This document shows positions 1-9,351 of a stretch of 64,000 nt of DNA, one piece after another. Under the pieces are notes generated by a model, which did no database searches, was not told the DNA's origin, and saw only the letters and a list, made by a program, of their open reading frames with translations. Origin of the DNA: Planococcus halocryophilus (GTDB lineage: Bacteria > Bacillota > Bacilli > Bacillales_A > Planococcaceae); contig NZ_CP016537.2 in the NCBI RefSeq assembly GCF_001687585.2, positions 2,700,001 to 2,764,000 of the forward strand, given 5' to 3'. Positions within the stretch are counted from its first letter, which is position 1. Each line of letters starts with the position of its first letter. The position numbers and the translations under genes were made by a program.

Positions 1-785
1 GCCTGAACTTTCGTGTTATTTTGAACATATTCTTTTGCCTGAGCGAATGTGTCGAAATGCTTCACGACAGTCGTCTTATCTGCTGCAACTGCTGATGCTT
101 GAAATTCCAGGTTTTGAGGCGGGAATACTTCATCTCTTGCTCTGAGCATGACTACTGCCACCATCCATCTTTTTGAGCTGTCTTTTGGTCTGAAGCTATT
201 ATCCTTGTTGCCTGTGACGATTCCCAGATGGGAAAGAATGCGAACATGGTCTTTATGTTCATTTCTGATTGTCGAAGTATCCGTAAAGCCTAAAGCCTGT
301 GTTTCTGAAACATTAATGACAATACCTTTAGCTGTCAACGCACGTGAAACCATGGTCGACATCTGTTCACGGTTGATCAGCTCATCGGGCTTGAATGTGT
401 TGTCCGGATAACCTTTAATGATTCCAGCATCCACAGCCGCGGCTATTGGATTGTAATACCATTTTTCAGGCAACACATCTTTGAAGTTTAAAGTGGCTGC
501 AGTTGCCGCCGCAGTAAATACTGCATTTTCAATAGAAGCACTTTCTGCTGCTGTCCCGAGTTCAAATGATTGAACAACCATTTTGGCGAACTCGGCGCGT
601 GTCACTTCTTTATTCGGCCGGATGGTTCCATCATTATATCCTTCAATGATCCCCAGCTCCATCAATTCTCTTATTTCATCTTCGTATGCATGACCTGTTA
701 AATCATCTGCTGCTTTTGCCGTTTCTTCTGTAAAAACCGATAAAGCCAACAATACGGCTAAAAAGCCTAGTAATAGTTTTTTCAT
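1..785 (-). CDS. SLH-domain secreted protein, 3' end beyond the window
   Basis: The reading frame opens at ATG (783-785, complement) behind an AGGAGGG ribosome site and runs off the left edge with no stop, giving about 261 residues. A signal peptide (MKKLLLGFLAVLLALSVF...) ends near an AKA|AD junction at about residue 26. Three SLH-like repeats follow at roughly 30-75, 95-150 and 160-215, each with the IIxGYxDxTxxP / VTRAEFAKMV pattern. SLH triplets bind pyruvylated secondary wall polymer, so the product is probably held on the cell surface. The C-terminal part that would reveal an enzymatic role is outside the window. It is divergent from the SLH amidase to the right and shares a 418-bp AT-rich spacer with it. 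Confidence 0.85.
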   Translation of the reverse strand, partial: MKKLLLGFLAVLLALSVFTEETAKAADDLTGHAYEDEIRELMELGIIEGYNDGTIRPNKEVTRAEFAKMVVQSFELGTAAESASIENAVFTAAATAATLNFKDVLPEKWYYNPIAAAVDAGIIKGYPDNTFKPDELINREQMSTMVSRALTAKGIVINVSETQALGFTDTSTIRNEHKDHVRILSHLGIVTGNKDNSFRPKDSSKRWMVAVVMLRARDEVFPPQNLEFQASAVAADKTTVVKHFDTFAQAKEYVQNNTKVQ

Positions 786-1203
786 GTTCTTGTATTCCCT
801 CCTATTTAGTAATAAAAGCAATATTCACCAATTTATAAAGATTTTTGTATAAAACCTCATAAACTTATTAATAAGATAAACTATTTTCAATGGGCATACT
901 ATACTTCTTATTATCTATATTTACCATTTTTAAGTGGTTAAATAATTACTAGACAATTCCGAGTGTACCATTAATGCTCCTGTATTAGTAAAGACATTTT
1001 TTTATTATTTTATTTTATTTATGTATCTATATAGTTTCCATATCATTTAAATAGGTACAAAGTACCGGTTAAAATTTCACGGAACAAAAATAATCTTTTT
1101 AAACCATACTTTATTCTTATTTATTAAAAAAACCCATTAATTTGAATAAATATCTGCTATTATCACTATCAGATAGAAATTAATAGGAGGAAATGACAAT
1201 TTT
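786..1203. promoter_or_regulatory. Divergent intergenic region between two SLH genes
   Basis: This is 418 bp of very AT-rich DNA with no credible open frame. Toward the + gene there is an extended -10 (TGC TATTAT, 1155-1163) about 40 nt before the ATG and an AGGAGGAAA ribosome site at about 1183. No good -35 was seen. Toward the minus gene only the AGGAGGG ribosome site is convincing. No riboswitch or hairpin was recognised. Confidence 0.4.
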
Positions 1204-2598
1204 ATGAAAAACGTATTCTCGAAAATTGCCCTGTTTCTTGTTGCTGCTGTTTTTGTGATTTCAAGTTTTGGTGTACAACCTGTTTCTGCTGCAAGTAATC
1301 CTTTTAAGGATGTTTCATGGTCTGATGAAGAGATTTTGTATTTATGGAACAAAGGGTTGATAAATGGTGTTGATAAAAATTCGTTTGGACCATCGGAGTC
1401 AGTAACGCGTGAGCAAGCTGCTACTTTGATCGGTCGTGCATTAGGCTTGAACGGCTCATTGCGTAAAACATCGTTCCCTGATGTCGATCCAAAACGCTAT
1501 AGTTCAGGTTATATTCAAACAGCTTACGAAAAAGGTATTATTACAGGAAATTCAGATGGCACTTTCCGTCCACAAGAAACAATGACTCGTGGAGAAATGG
1601 CTTACTTACTAAGCCGTGCATTTAAATACTCAAATACTGGCAATGTTTTCTTTTCAGATATTAATGTAGATACAAGCTCAAATAGCCTGTACACAGCAGT
1701 TAGTAAAATCGCTACTGCCGGCGTTTCAAACGGTACTGGTACCGGTACATACTCACCGAGCAAAAAATTAATTCGTGAAGAGTTCGCTATTTTCTTAGCT
1801 CGCGCATTAAATTCAAGCTACCGAGTAACTTATCAAAATGTCACAATCGATAACTTACGTGTAACAGTAAACAGCTTAAACATCCGTACTGGACCAAGCA
1901 CAGGCTACTACGCGCTTGGCAAACTAAATTCGGGTGACGCGTTCGCAGTTTATGGTTACAAAGGCGCATGGGCATACGGGAAAAGCGGCAGCTACACTGG
2001 CTACGTTCACTCTGATTATTTAGCAGAAGCTGTACCAGCAACGGCTAGTAGCCGCTATATCACACTTGATCCTGGCCACGGCGGTCACGACGGTGGTGCA
2101 ACAGCAAATGGTTTACGCGAAAAAGACATTAACCTTGACGTTGCAAAACGTGTCGAAGCAAAATTAAAAGCTAAAGGCATTAAAGTTTATATGACAAGAT
2201 CAACTGATGTATTCCATTCATTGAGTGCTCGTGTTGATAAAGGCGTAGCTAGTGGATCAGATACATTCCTAAGCATTCACACCAATTCAGCAGGAGCTCA
2301 TGGCGCAAGCGGTTCTGAAACTTACTATTCCGCTTCAGTTGGAAGCGATAGCAAGGAATTAGCAACTTTCGTTCAAAACAGACTTTACGTAGCAATGAAC
2401 CATCCAAACCGCGGCGTTAAAAACTACGGTTTCCAAGTTATTCGCACAAACCCGCTTCCAGCAGCTTTAGTAGAATTAGGATTTATTACGAATGATTATG
2501 ATGCTGCTAAATTAGCATCTGGCACTTATAAAGATCGTGCTGCTGCAGCGATTGCTGCAGGAATCGAAGATTATTACAACTGGAAAGCAAAAAATTAA
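1204..2598 (+). CDS. SLH-anchored N-acetylmuramoyl-L-alanine amidase
   Basis: This is a cell-wall hydrolase that should cleave the bond between MurNAc and L-Ala in peptidoglycan. The layout is: signal peptide (1-30, cut near VSA|AS), three SLH repeats (about 32-80, 90-140, 148-205), an SH3-like wall-binding domain (about 218-275, with the LNIRTGPS signature), then a C-terminal Amidase_3 domain (285-460). The zinc ligands and catalytic glutamate are visible: H292 in DPGHGG, E306, H359 in LSIHTN and E424 in LVELGF. All are present, so it is probably active. The ATG follows an AGGAGGAAA ribosome site, and a strong terminator follows the stop. It is one of four SLH proteins clustered at this end of the window. 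Confidence 0.95.
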   Translation: MKNVFSKIALFLVAAVFVISSFGVQPVSAASNPFKDVSWSDEEILYLWNKGLINGVDKNSFGPSESVTREQAATLIGRALGLNGSLRKTSFPDVDPKRYSSGYIQTAYEKGIITGNSDGTFRPQETMTRGEMAYLLSRAFKYSNTGNVFFSDINVDTSSNSLYTAVSKIATAGVSNGTGTGTYSPSKKLIREEFAIFLARALNSSYRVTYQNVTIDNLRVTVNSLNIRTGPSTGYYALGKLNSGDAFAVYGYKGAWAYGKSGSYTGYVHSDYLAEAVPATASSRYITLDPGHGGHDGGATANGLREKDINLDVAKRVEAKLKAKGIKVYMTRSTDVFHSLSARVDKGVASGSDTFLSIHTNSAGAHGASGSETYYSASVGSDSKELATFVQNRLYVAMNHPNRGVKNYGFQVIRTNPLPAALVELGFITNDYDAAKLASGTYKDRAAAAIAAGIEDYYNWKAKN

Positions 2599-2603
2599 TT
2601 TTT

Positions 2604-2630
2604 AAAACGGACTTAAAAGTCCGTTTTTTT
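2604..2630 (+). terminator. Rho-independent terminator of the SLH amidase
   Basis: The hairpin AACGGACTT / AAGTCCGTT with a short A-rich loop and a run of seven Ts begins 5 nt after the stop codon. Confidence 0.9.
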
Positions 2631-2674
2631 GTTGTATACTACAGGAAAGTATTATCTTTCCAGGAGGGATTCTA

Positions 2675-4324
2675 TTGAAAAAATTATCAGTTTTAGCAAT
2701 CTCTGTGCTCCTTGTCAGTGGATGGGCCAGTAGCAATGCCTCCGCCGAAGCCAATGAAGCTTCAGATCGCGTGATTATTTCATTTAAAGAAGACATCGAC
2801 TATGACTTGCTCAAAGAAATGGGCGCAGAAATTCACGAGGAGTTTGATGCCATCTCTGCCGTTTCTGTCACATTGCCAAACGAGCAATTGGTTCAAACCG
2901 CAAGTAAAGATTCTTCTATTGAATACATAGAAGAGAATTCAATCGTTACCGCAGCAGCACAAACAACTACTTGGGGTTACCGAACAATTAAAGCGAATAC
3001 CGCAACTAGTCTTGGTTATACGGGTAAAGGTGTGAAAATCGCCATTATCGATTCAGGGATTAACTCCAAGCACCCGGACTTGAAAGTCGCAGGCGGCGTT
3101 TCCAAAGTTGAAAATTCAAGTGCTTTTACAGACGGGAACGGACATGGTACGCACGTCGCTGGAGTGATCGGCGCACAAAACAATTCCATCGGCACAGTTG
3201 GTGTTGCACCGGATTCGTTGATTTACTCCGTTAAAGTTTTGTCGGCTAATGGTGTCGGCACTTTAGAAGGTGTTGTTGCCGGAATCCAATGGGCTATCAA
3301 TCAGAAAGTCGACATTATCAATATGAGTTTGACGACGATTAACGATGACAAAGCTTTACGGGATATTACACAAAAAGCATACGAAGCTGGCATTGTGGTC
3401 ATTGCCGCTTCTGGAAACGAACGAGAAAAAGGATTGTATAATGATGTTCTTTACCCAGCACGCTTTTCTTCTGTTATCGCGGTTGGATCGGTTTCCAAAC
3501 TCAACAAACTGTCTTATTTCTCGAATTACGGCGCTTCACAAGAACTAGTGGCACCTGGAGAAGGCATTTTAAGTAGTTTTACTGATTCTAAAACACCATC
3601 TAACGAAGATTACGCTATTTCGGAAGGAACATCTGTCGCTTCTCCATTTGTTGCTGGTACATTTGCGCAATATATGGAAGCATATCCCCATCTTTCTAAT
3701 ATCCAATTGCGCGAGACCGTTAAACGAGCTGCAGTCGACCTTGGCGTAAAAGGTCGCGACAATACGTATGGCAACGGACTGGTACAATCTCTCCAAACTA
3801 AAGCTGCATTATTCCCAGATTTGAAAAATGACGTGTGGTACACGTTACCGATTCAACAGAACTTTGATCGCGGCATTATTACAGGACTCCCTGACGGCAC
3901 ATACCGTCCTGATGCGACCATCACACGTGCCGAAGCTATTACTATGATTGGCCGTGCATTAAAGTTGAATAAAGCCAATACCAATTACCATTTTAGCGAC
4001 GTCCCAAAAGACTCTTTTGCAGCTGGCTATATCAATAGCGCATATGAGTTAGGCTATATTACTGGGGTTAACGCACGCGAATTCCGACCAAACGATCCAA
4101 TCAAACGTGGCGACATGGCAATGATCATGCAATCTGCGTTTAAACTTGCCGGCACTCAACAAGCTGACTTTACAGATGTTCCAAAAGCTATGTATTATTA
4201 CGATGCGATTCAAGCTGCTTATGCAACTAAGGTCGTTAAAGGTTACGCGGACAACACATTCCGCCCGAAAAACCCAATCACCCGCGCAGAAAGCGCTGAA
4301 GTAATTAACAATGCCTTTAAATAG
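2675..4324 (+). CDS. SLH-anchored subtilisin-like serine protease (S8)
   Basis: This is a secreted protease of 549 residues. The TTG start is chosen because an AGGAGGG ribosome site lies 7 nt upstream and a signal peptide follows directly (1-24, cut near ASA|EA). Residues about 30-95 form an I9-type inhibitor propeptide. The S8 catalytic domain (about 98-375) shows all catalytic residues: D126 in AIIDSG, H157 in NGHGTH, oxyanion N248 in AASGN and S320 in GTSVASP. Three SLH repeats occupy about 380-549 and should tether the enzyme to the wall. It lies downstream of the amidase but is separated from it by a terminator. A plausible role is processing of surface proteins or nutrient peptides; the substrate cannot be told from sequence. 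Confidence 0.95.
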   Translation: MKKLSVLAISVLLVSGWASSNASAEANEASDRVIISFKEDIDYDLLKEMGAEIHEEFDAISAVSVTLPNEQLVQTASKDSSIEYIEENSIVTAAAQTTTWGYRTIKANTATSLGYTGKGVKIAIIDSGINSKHPDLKVAGGVSKVENSSAFTDGNGHGTHVAGVIGAQNNSIGTVGVAPDSLIYSVKVLSANGVGTLEGVVAGIQWAINQKVDIINMSLTTINDDKALRDITQKAYEAGIVVIAASGNEREKGLYNDVLYPARFSSVIAVGSVSKLNKLSYFSNYGASQELVAPGEGILSSFTDSKTPSNEDYAISEGTSVASPFVAGTFAQYMEAYPHLSNIQLRETVKRAAVDLGVKGRDNTYGNGLVQSLQTKAALFPDLKNDVWYTLPIQQNFDRGIITGLPDGTYRPDATITRAEAITMIGRALKLNKANTNYHFSDVPKDSFAAGYINSAYELGYITGVNAREFRPNDPIKRGDMAMIMQSAFKLAGTQQADFTDVPKAMYYYDAIQAAYATKVVKGYADNTFRPKNPITRAESAEVINNAFK

Positions 4325-4336
4325 TGGAGAAATTGA

Positions 4337-4369
4337 AGCCCAACCGGTTTTTGCCGGTTGGGCTTTTTT
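4337..4369 (+). terminator. Terminator of the S8 protease gene
   Basis: The hairpin AGCCCAACCGG / CCGGTTGGGCT, loop TTTTTG, is followed by six Ts and lies 13 nt after the stop. Confidence 0.92.
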
Positions 4370-4409
4370 GTGGAGTGATGTAGGGGTGATGGGGCGTGGC
4401 TTTTTTTAA

Positions 4410-4985
4410 CCCGGGTGTTCGCTCCGCTTACACGCGTATTTTTATTTTTTACATGAACTTTTGAGGCTTTTACATGAATTTTTCGCTTCTTTACATGAAC
4501 TTTTATGAATCCGAGCTTCTTACACGAACTTTTTGCCTCTTTACATGAACTTTCGGCGCTCTTACGTTAACTTTTCGCTCTCTTACATGAATCTCCACGT
4601 CTCCGAGCTTCTTACATGAACTTATCGCTTCTTTACATGAACTTTCGGCGCTCTTACGTTAACTTTTCGCTCTCTTACATGAATCTCCACGTTCCCAAAC
4701 TTCTTACATGAACTTATCGCTTCTTTACATGAACTTTTGGCGCTCTTACGTTAACTTTTCGCTCTCTTACATGAATCTCCACGTTCCCAAGTTTCTTACA
4801 TGAACTTATCGCTTCTTTACATGAACTTTTGGTCTTCTTACATGAACTGTCAGCGTTCTTACCTTAACTTTTCACACCTTTACACGACTTCCCCCACTCT
4901 CCACTTTTCTACACGAACTTCCAAAAACCTCACCTCGACTTTTCACTCTTCTACACTACTTTTACACCCTCTTACCTACTTACTG
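4410..4985. repeat. Repeat array 1: 21-bp units with TTACATGAACTTTT core
   Basis: About 20 degenerate units begin at 4449, most of them 21 bp and opening with TTACATGAACTTTT, TTACGTTAACTTTT or TTACATGAATCTCC. A higher-order repeat of 92 bp (29+21+21+21) recurs with identical markers at 4585, 4677 and 4769. Copies decay toward the right end. Just before the array (4412-4440) is a sequence resembling the unrelated 20-bp family of array 4 (TTCGCTCCGCTTACACGCG). The array fills the space between two convergent genes, outside their terminators. Open frames across it are low-complexity artefacts. Confidence 0.9.
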
Positions 4986-5117
4986 CAAAGTTACCTACAA
5001 AACATCTCTTCGCACCTCCTACACAGGTTTTTTAGCGTTTTATCCATACGCTAACAATAACTACCTAAAATTATTATATATTTACAATATTCCACACAAA
5101 TATCCCCACAACAAAAA

Positions 5118-5161
5118 AACTGCAAGTCCGCTCGATCAATTCGAGGGGACTTGCAGTTTTG
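5118..5161 (-). terminator. Terminator of the NlpC/P60-SLH gene
   Basis: On the minus strand the 12-bp stem AACTGCAAGTCC / GGACTTGCAGTT encloses a 16-nt loop that can itself pair (CTCGA/TCGAG). It is followed by TTTTTTTG and lies 8 nt after the stop. The 130 bp between array 1 and this site hold nothing else recognisable. Confidence 0.9.
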
Positions 5162-5168
5162 ATTGCAT

Positions 5169-6185
5169 TTATTTATTTGTGATGGCTCTGTGAACAAATG
5201 CTGTATATTCTGCCCGCTTGGCATTAGCGTTTGGTTTGAACGAACCGTCGCTGTGGCCAGTTGCTAAGCTATGTGCAGCGATTGTGTTGATTGAATTTTC
5301 AGCCCAGTGGCCTTTAATATCTGTAAATGATGTTGATGGTGTTGATGCTGATAAAGCAAATGCTTTTGTTAGCACTTTGCTAATTTCTGCACGCGTGATG
5401 TTTTCGTTTGGTGCAAAGTAGCCTGGTGAACGTCCGTTAACGATTCCTGCTTTCATGACAGCGTTAATGTTGCCAGCTGCCCAGTGTGATGCGGGTACGT
5501 CTTTAAATGCAGAACTTTTAACCGGAGCTAGTTTTAATGCACGCGCAATGATTGTCGCCGCTTCTGCTCTTGATACATTATCATTTGGCTTGAAGATGCC
5601 ATCACCTTTACCTGTAATGATTCCTGACACACTTAAATCTTTAATTTCTTTTGCTGCCCAATATCCAGAAGATACATCGTAGTATTGTCCAACTGAAAGA
5701 GATGGTTTCGATACGGTAGTTGTTTCGTTTTTAACTTCACTAAGACGACGTGCGCCTGTGTATTTTGGTCCCCAATATGGGTTTGTGTTTAAGTTCGCAA
5801 TTGTGATTCCTTTGCTTGTAGCGGAAATAAAATCTCCATTCCCTACATAAATTCCAGCGTGTGAAATTCCAGGTTTATATGTATTTGAAAAGAAAACCAT
5901 ATCGCCTTCTTTTAAATTACTTTTACTGACTGCTGTTCCGTTGCTGTACTGCTCAACAGAAGTACGTGGAATTGAAATATCAAATTCGTTGAAAACATAT
6001 CGTAAATATCCAGAACAATCAAAGCCTGAAGGAGTTGTTCCTCCAAATTTATAAGGTGTTCCTAAAAATTTCTTAGCGTATGTAGTTAATTCGTTTGGTG
6101 TAGCTGCACTGGCCTGTGTCGTGTTGAATGGGCTAACAGATATTAATAAAATAGCAATTATCATGAGTATTAGTCGTTTCTTCAC
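5169..6185 (-). CDS. NlpC/P60 peptidoglycan hydrolase with SLH anchor
   Basis: This is a secreted C40 cysteine peptidase expected to cut the stem peptide, probably D-Glu to diamino acid. The GTG start is supported by an AGAGGTG ribosome site and an immediate signal peptide (1-28, cut at about ASA|AT). The catalytic domain is N-terminal (about 30-148), with C57 in FDCSGYLR and H109 in ISHAGIYVG; the third polar residue is not obvious by eye. Three SLH repeats (about 165-335) are C-terminal, the reverse of the amidase at 1204, where SLH is N-terminal. It faces array 1 and the protease gene convergently. With its neighbours it forms a set of wall hydrolases sharing one anchoring system. Confidence 0.93.
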   Translation of the reverse strand: MKKRLILMIIAILLISVSPFNTTQASAATPNELTTYAKKFLGTPYKFGGTTPSGFDCSGYLRYVFNEFDISIPRTSVEQYSNGTAVSKSNLKEGDMVFFSNTYKPGISHAGIYVGNGDFISATSKGITIANLNTNPYWGPKYTGARRLSEVKNETTTVSKPSLSVGQYYDVSSGYWAAKEIKDLSVSGIITGKGDGIFKPNDNVSRAEAATIIARALKLAPVKSSAFKDVPASHWAAGNINAVMKAGIVNGRSPGYFAPNENITRAEISKVLTKAFALSASTPSTSFTDIKGHWAENSINTIAAHSLATGHSDGSFKPNANAKRAEYTAFVHRAITNK

Positions 6186-6432
6186 TTGGCACCTCTTTAG
6201 TTAAATTTCGGGATGGTGATCAGGCATCAACCGTTTAATTACTTATTTAATATATTTTTGATTGTAACAGTAAAAACACGAAATCAAGGTTACATTTATG
6301 TTACAAATGTGTAACAAAGCATATTTTTATGTTTAATTTTAGGAAAAAAAGGGGATACTATGCTTAAAATTCTGACAAATAGCCTCTTCATTTACTAGCT
6401 TTATTTAGCGGAAATTACACGTATTACAACAC

Positions 6433-6470
6433 AAAAAAACCTTTTTGCGCACGCGCAAAAAGGTTTTTTT
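6433..6470 (-). terminator. Terminator of the AGCS symporter gene
   Basis: The 12-bp stem AACCTTTTTGCG / CGCAAAAAGGTT with loop CACG and T-runs on both sides lies just after the stop. It could also stop + strand transcription. The AT-rich stretch 6186-6432 upstream of the NlpC gene shows no further structure. Confidence 0.9.
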
Positions 6471-6477
6471 GACTTTA

Positions 6478-7896
6478 TTATTTGTGGCGAGTTTCGCCTT
6501 CGCCCCAGCATTCAGTGTTTTTCAAACCGGGGATATTTTTGGCAAAGAACTCTGGGTTTTTCCCAGCTTTGCGCTGGCTTGTGTAATCTTCCAGTACTTT
6601 AAAGGCAGTTTTACCAAGTAACGCAATAACGACTAAGTTGAGAACTGCCATAAAGCCCATAAATAAATCGGCCATGTTCCAAACCAATTGAACTTGAGCA
6701 AGTGCCCCAAACATAACCATCGCTAGAACTCCAAAGCGATATGCTGTCAACCAAGCACTATGAGCGTTAATAAATTCGATATTCGTTTCACCGTAATAAT
6801 AGTTACCGATGATCGAACTAAAAGCAAAGAACAAAATAGCAATTGCTAGGAAGTACGGCGCCCAGCTACCCAGATGAACATTCAACGAATCTTGTGTTAG
6901 CAAGATTCCGATTTGTTCACTCGTCGAGTACAGACCTGCCAAGATGATAATAAAAGCAGTTGCCGAACAAATCACGATTGTATCAAAGAAAACGCCTAAA
7001 CTTTGTACAAGACCTTGCTTCGCAGGATGCGAAACGTTAGCAGATGCAGCGGCATTAGGTACAGAACCCATACCTGCTTCGTTCGAGAACAAACCTCGAC
7101 GAACACCTTGCATAATCGCTGCACCAATACCACCGCCGATTGCTTCTTCTAAACCGAATGCACTTTTCACAATAAGCGTGAATACGGCTGGAATTTCAGT
7201 AATATTCATGACGATGATATATAACGCTACAATGATGTAAATCGTTGCCATAACTGGCACTACAATTTGAGTAACTCTGGCAATCCGTTTAACACCACCA
7301 AAAATAACGATTGCCGTTAATAACACAAGTCCTAGACCAATCGTCCAATCTGGAATATTAAAGACTTCTTCAAATGATTGAGCAATTGTGTTTGATTGAA
7401 CTGAGTTGAAGATAAACCCAAATGCCAATGTCAAAAGAATGGCAAAAACGATTCCGAGTTTGCGGTTGCCGAGTGCTTTTTCCATATAATAAGCTGGGCC
7501 ACCGCGGAATTGTTCACCGTCTCGGATTTTGTAAACTTGTGCTAATGTACTTTCAACAAAAGCAGTAGCCATCCCAATAATCGCGACCATCCACATCCAG
7601 AAAACCGCTCCGGGTCCTCCGATCGCAATTGCTAAAGCAACACCTGTGATATTCCCTGTTCCAACACGAGACGCTGTTGAAATCGTGAATGCTTGGAAAG
7701 CGGAAATCCCGCTATCTCCATCCTTTTTTTCTGTGATGACACGGAACATTTCACCAAATAGGCGAATCTGAACGAATTTAGTGCGAACAGTAAAGTAAAG
7801 GCCAAGGCCCATAAGAAGTGCAATTAGTATGTATGTCCAGAGCAACGTATTGGCATTATCGACGAACCATGTGATTCCATTTAAAAAAGTATCCAT
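6478..7896 (-). CDS. Sodium:alanine/glycine symporter, AGCS family
   Basis: This membrane carrier of 472 residues should import alanine, glycine or a similar small amino acid with Na+. The family is recognised from the N-terminal TVRTKFVQIRLF segment, the STASRVGTGNITGVALAI motif (about residues 52-70), GGPAYYMEKALG and GLFSNEAGMGSVPNAAA, all hallmarks of AGCS carriers. About eleven hydrophobic helices are visible and the length is normal. The ATG lies behind GGGAGAG. It appears monocistronic, with its own terminator and a terminator upstream. Substrate preference (Ala, Gly or Gln) cannot be decided from sequence. Confidence 0.93.
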   Translation of the reverse strand: MDTFLNGITWFVDNANTLLWTYILIALLMGLGLYFTVRTKFVQIRLFGEMFRVITEKKDGDSGISAFQAFTISTASRVGTGNITGVALAIAIGGPGAVFWMWMVAIIGMATAFVESTLAQVYKIRDGEQFRGGPAYYMEKALGNRKLGIVFAILLTLAFGFIFNSVQSNTIAQSFEEVFNIPDWTIGLGLVLLTAIVIFGGVKRIARVTQIVVPVMATIYIIVALYIIVMNITEIPAVFTLIVKSAFGLEEAIGGGIGAAIMQGVRRGLFSNEAGMGSVPNAAASANVSHPAKQGLVQSLGVFFDTIVICSATAFIIILAGLYSTSEQIGILLTQDSLNVHLGSWAPYFLAIAILFFAFSSIIGNYYYGETNIEFINAHSAWLTAYRFGVLAMVMFGALAQVQLVWNMADLFMGFMAVLNLVVIALLGKTAFKVLEDYTSQRKAGKNPEFFAKNIPGLKNTECWGEGETRHK

Positions 7897-7968
7897 TTAC
7901 TTTCTCTCCCTTTCAATTAACTCGTAATCAATACCCTTATTTAAAGGGGTAAAAACGTTCTTTTCCAA

Positions 7969-8007
7969 CACATATAAAAATGAGACCCTCTTGTTAAAGA
8001 GGGTCTC
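7969..8007 (-). terminator. Terminator of the M20 amidohydrolase gene
   Basis: The 11-bp perfect stem GAGACCCTCTT / AAGAGGGTCTC with a 4-nt loop is followed on the minus strand by ATTTTTATAT. Confidence 0.88.
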
Positions 8008-8079
8008 GGATGTCGGCTCTATTATTTTATCATGTATTTTTCTTACTTAAGAATTTTTAGTATATTAAGTTATTTTTGT

Positions 8080-9171
8080 TTACGTCGATTTTATTGTATT
8101 CGCTAACACTCGTGCACCTATATCAAGTGCCTTGTGGTTAAAACTCATGTTTGGATGATGCAGTCCTGGCGTTAAATCTGCCCCAATGCCAATCATTGCC
8201 GCATGCAATTGCGGTTTTTTGATCGTATAAAAATGAAAATCATCGGCGCCCGTCGTATGAACTGGCGGAGCAGTTGCCGCGTCTCCAAGTGTATCTCGAA
8301 TCGCTGCATCCGCAATTTGCATCGCTGTTTCTGATACTTCAGCGGCAGGTGTGTAATCCGTCCACTCGAACGTGATTTCAACATCATGTAGTTTTGCAAT
8401 AATCGCTAATCCTTCACCAATTTTTTGCTGAAGTTCTATCATCAAGTCGTTCGACTGCGAGCGAACATCCATTGCAAAGTTGGCACTCCCCGGAATGATG
8501 TTCAAGCTATCTCCGCCCGTTTGAATGTGCGTCAACTTTGCCGAATACGATTCAAATGGAGAAAAATAAATTGATTTTATGAATTGATGGATGGCCGCAA
8601 TCACGTCGATGGCGTTTTTCCCTTGATGCGGGCGCGCACCGTGTGCATCGACTCCCGTAATTTTCCCTCTCAAGAAAATTCCAGATCCGTGATGTAAGGC
8701 TGGTGTCACTTGGCCAAACGGCAATTCTTCGATAGGACGCAGGTGGACACCATATAAATGCGACACTTCATCAATTGCCCCGCGCTCAATCATCGACAAT
8801 GATCCGTTCCCCAACTCTTCTGCCGGTTGGAAAATAAAACGCACACGTTTCGTTAGTGTTTCATTTTTTAAATATAGCAACGCCCCAAGCACCATCGACA
8901 TATTGGCATCGTGGCCGCAAGAGTGATTGGCTTGCAATTTGCCATCGACTTCTTGCCAAAGAGCATCAATATCCGCGCGCACCGCAACCACTTCCGTACC
9001 CTCACCAATCTCAGCAATCAACCCTGTCACATCTGGAAACGTGTGATGCTTCACGCCTAGCTCCGTCATGATCGCTGCTAGTTTTTTTGTCGTTCCAACT
9101 TCTTTCCAGCTCACTTCTGGATGTGTATGAAAATGGTTAAAATACTCAAGTATTTGCTGCTCGATGTTCAT
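8080..9171 (-). CDS. M20 family amidohydrolase (aminoacylase-like)
   Basis: This is a cytoplasmic metallo-amidohydrolase of 363 residues that probably removes an acyl group from N-acyl amino acids. The metal site motifs are VAVRADIDALW (about 70), NHSCGHDANMSM (about 94), FQPAEELGNG (about 126), GVHLRP (about 151) and a late TGADDFHFY (about 314). The SCGHD cysteine and histidine are typical of the M20D branch that includes hippurate and N-acetyl-diaminopimelate deacetylases. The length is slightly short for the branch but no motif is missing. The ATG follows AAAGGAG. It stands alone, so its physiological substrate is unknown. Confidence 0.88.
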   Translation of the reverse strand: MNIEQQILEYFNHFHTHPEVSWKEVGTTKKLAAIMTELGVKHHTFPDVTGLIAEIGEGTEVVAVRADIDALWQEVDGKLQANHSCGHDANMSMVLGALLYLKNETLTKRVRFIFQPAEELGNGSLSMIERGAIDEVSHLYGVHLRPIEELPFGQVTPALHHGSGIFLRGKITGVDAHGARPHQGKNAIDVIAAIHQFIKSIYFSPFESYSAKLTHIQTGGDSLNIIPGSANFAMDVRSQSNDLMIELQQKIGEGLAIIAKLHDVEITFEWTDYTPAAEVSETAMQIADAAIRDTLGDAATAPPVHTTGADDFHFYTIKKPQLHAAMIGIGADLTPGLHHPNMSFNHKALDIGARVLANTIKST

Positions 9172-9292
9172 ATGATGGTCTCCTTTGGTTTGATGAATAT
9201 GCTTTTATAGTTTGATTGTACATGAGTGGGGTGAAGAATTAAATGGGGTTGGGTGTGGGTGGTTATGTTGGCTTACCTGGGTGTTCACTCTT

Positions 9293-9345
9293 TTTACTAG
9301 TTAACTTCTCGTTTATACAGTAGATATTTCGAGTTCTACGAGAAA
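9293..9345. repeat. Imperfect inverted repeat 3' of the NERD gene
   Basis: ACTAGTTAACTTCTCGT is matched 20-25 nt later by ACGAGAAACTAGT. The preceding stretch (9270-9290, TTACCTGGGTGTTCACTC) resembles the start of array 1 (4407, TTAACCCGGGTGTTCGCTC). A T-rich tail follows only on the + strand, so this is not a good terminator for the minus-strand gene. Confidence 0.4.
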
Positions 9346-9351
9346 CTAGTT

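Noticed and set aside
4449..4985. CRISPR array
   Set aside because: Units are contiguous 21-bp repeats with no unique spacers and no cas genes nearby. The same applies to arrays 2, 3 and 4.
6186..6430. c-di-AMP (ydaO) riboswitch upstream of the NlpC/P60 gene
   Set aside because: Such riboswitches precede some wall hydrolases, but the leader is AT-rich and lacks the conserved GC-rich core.
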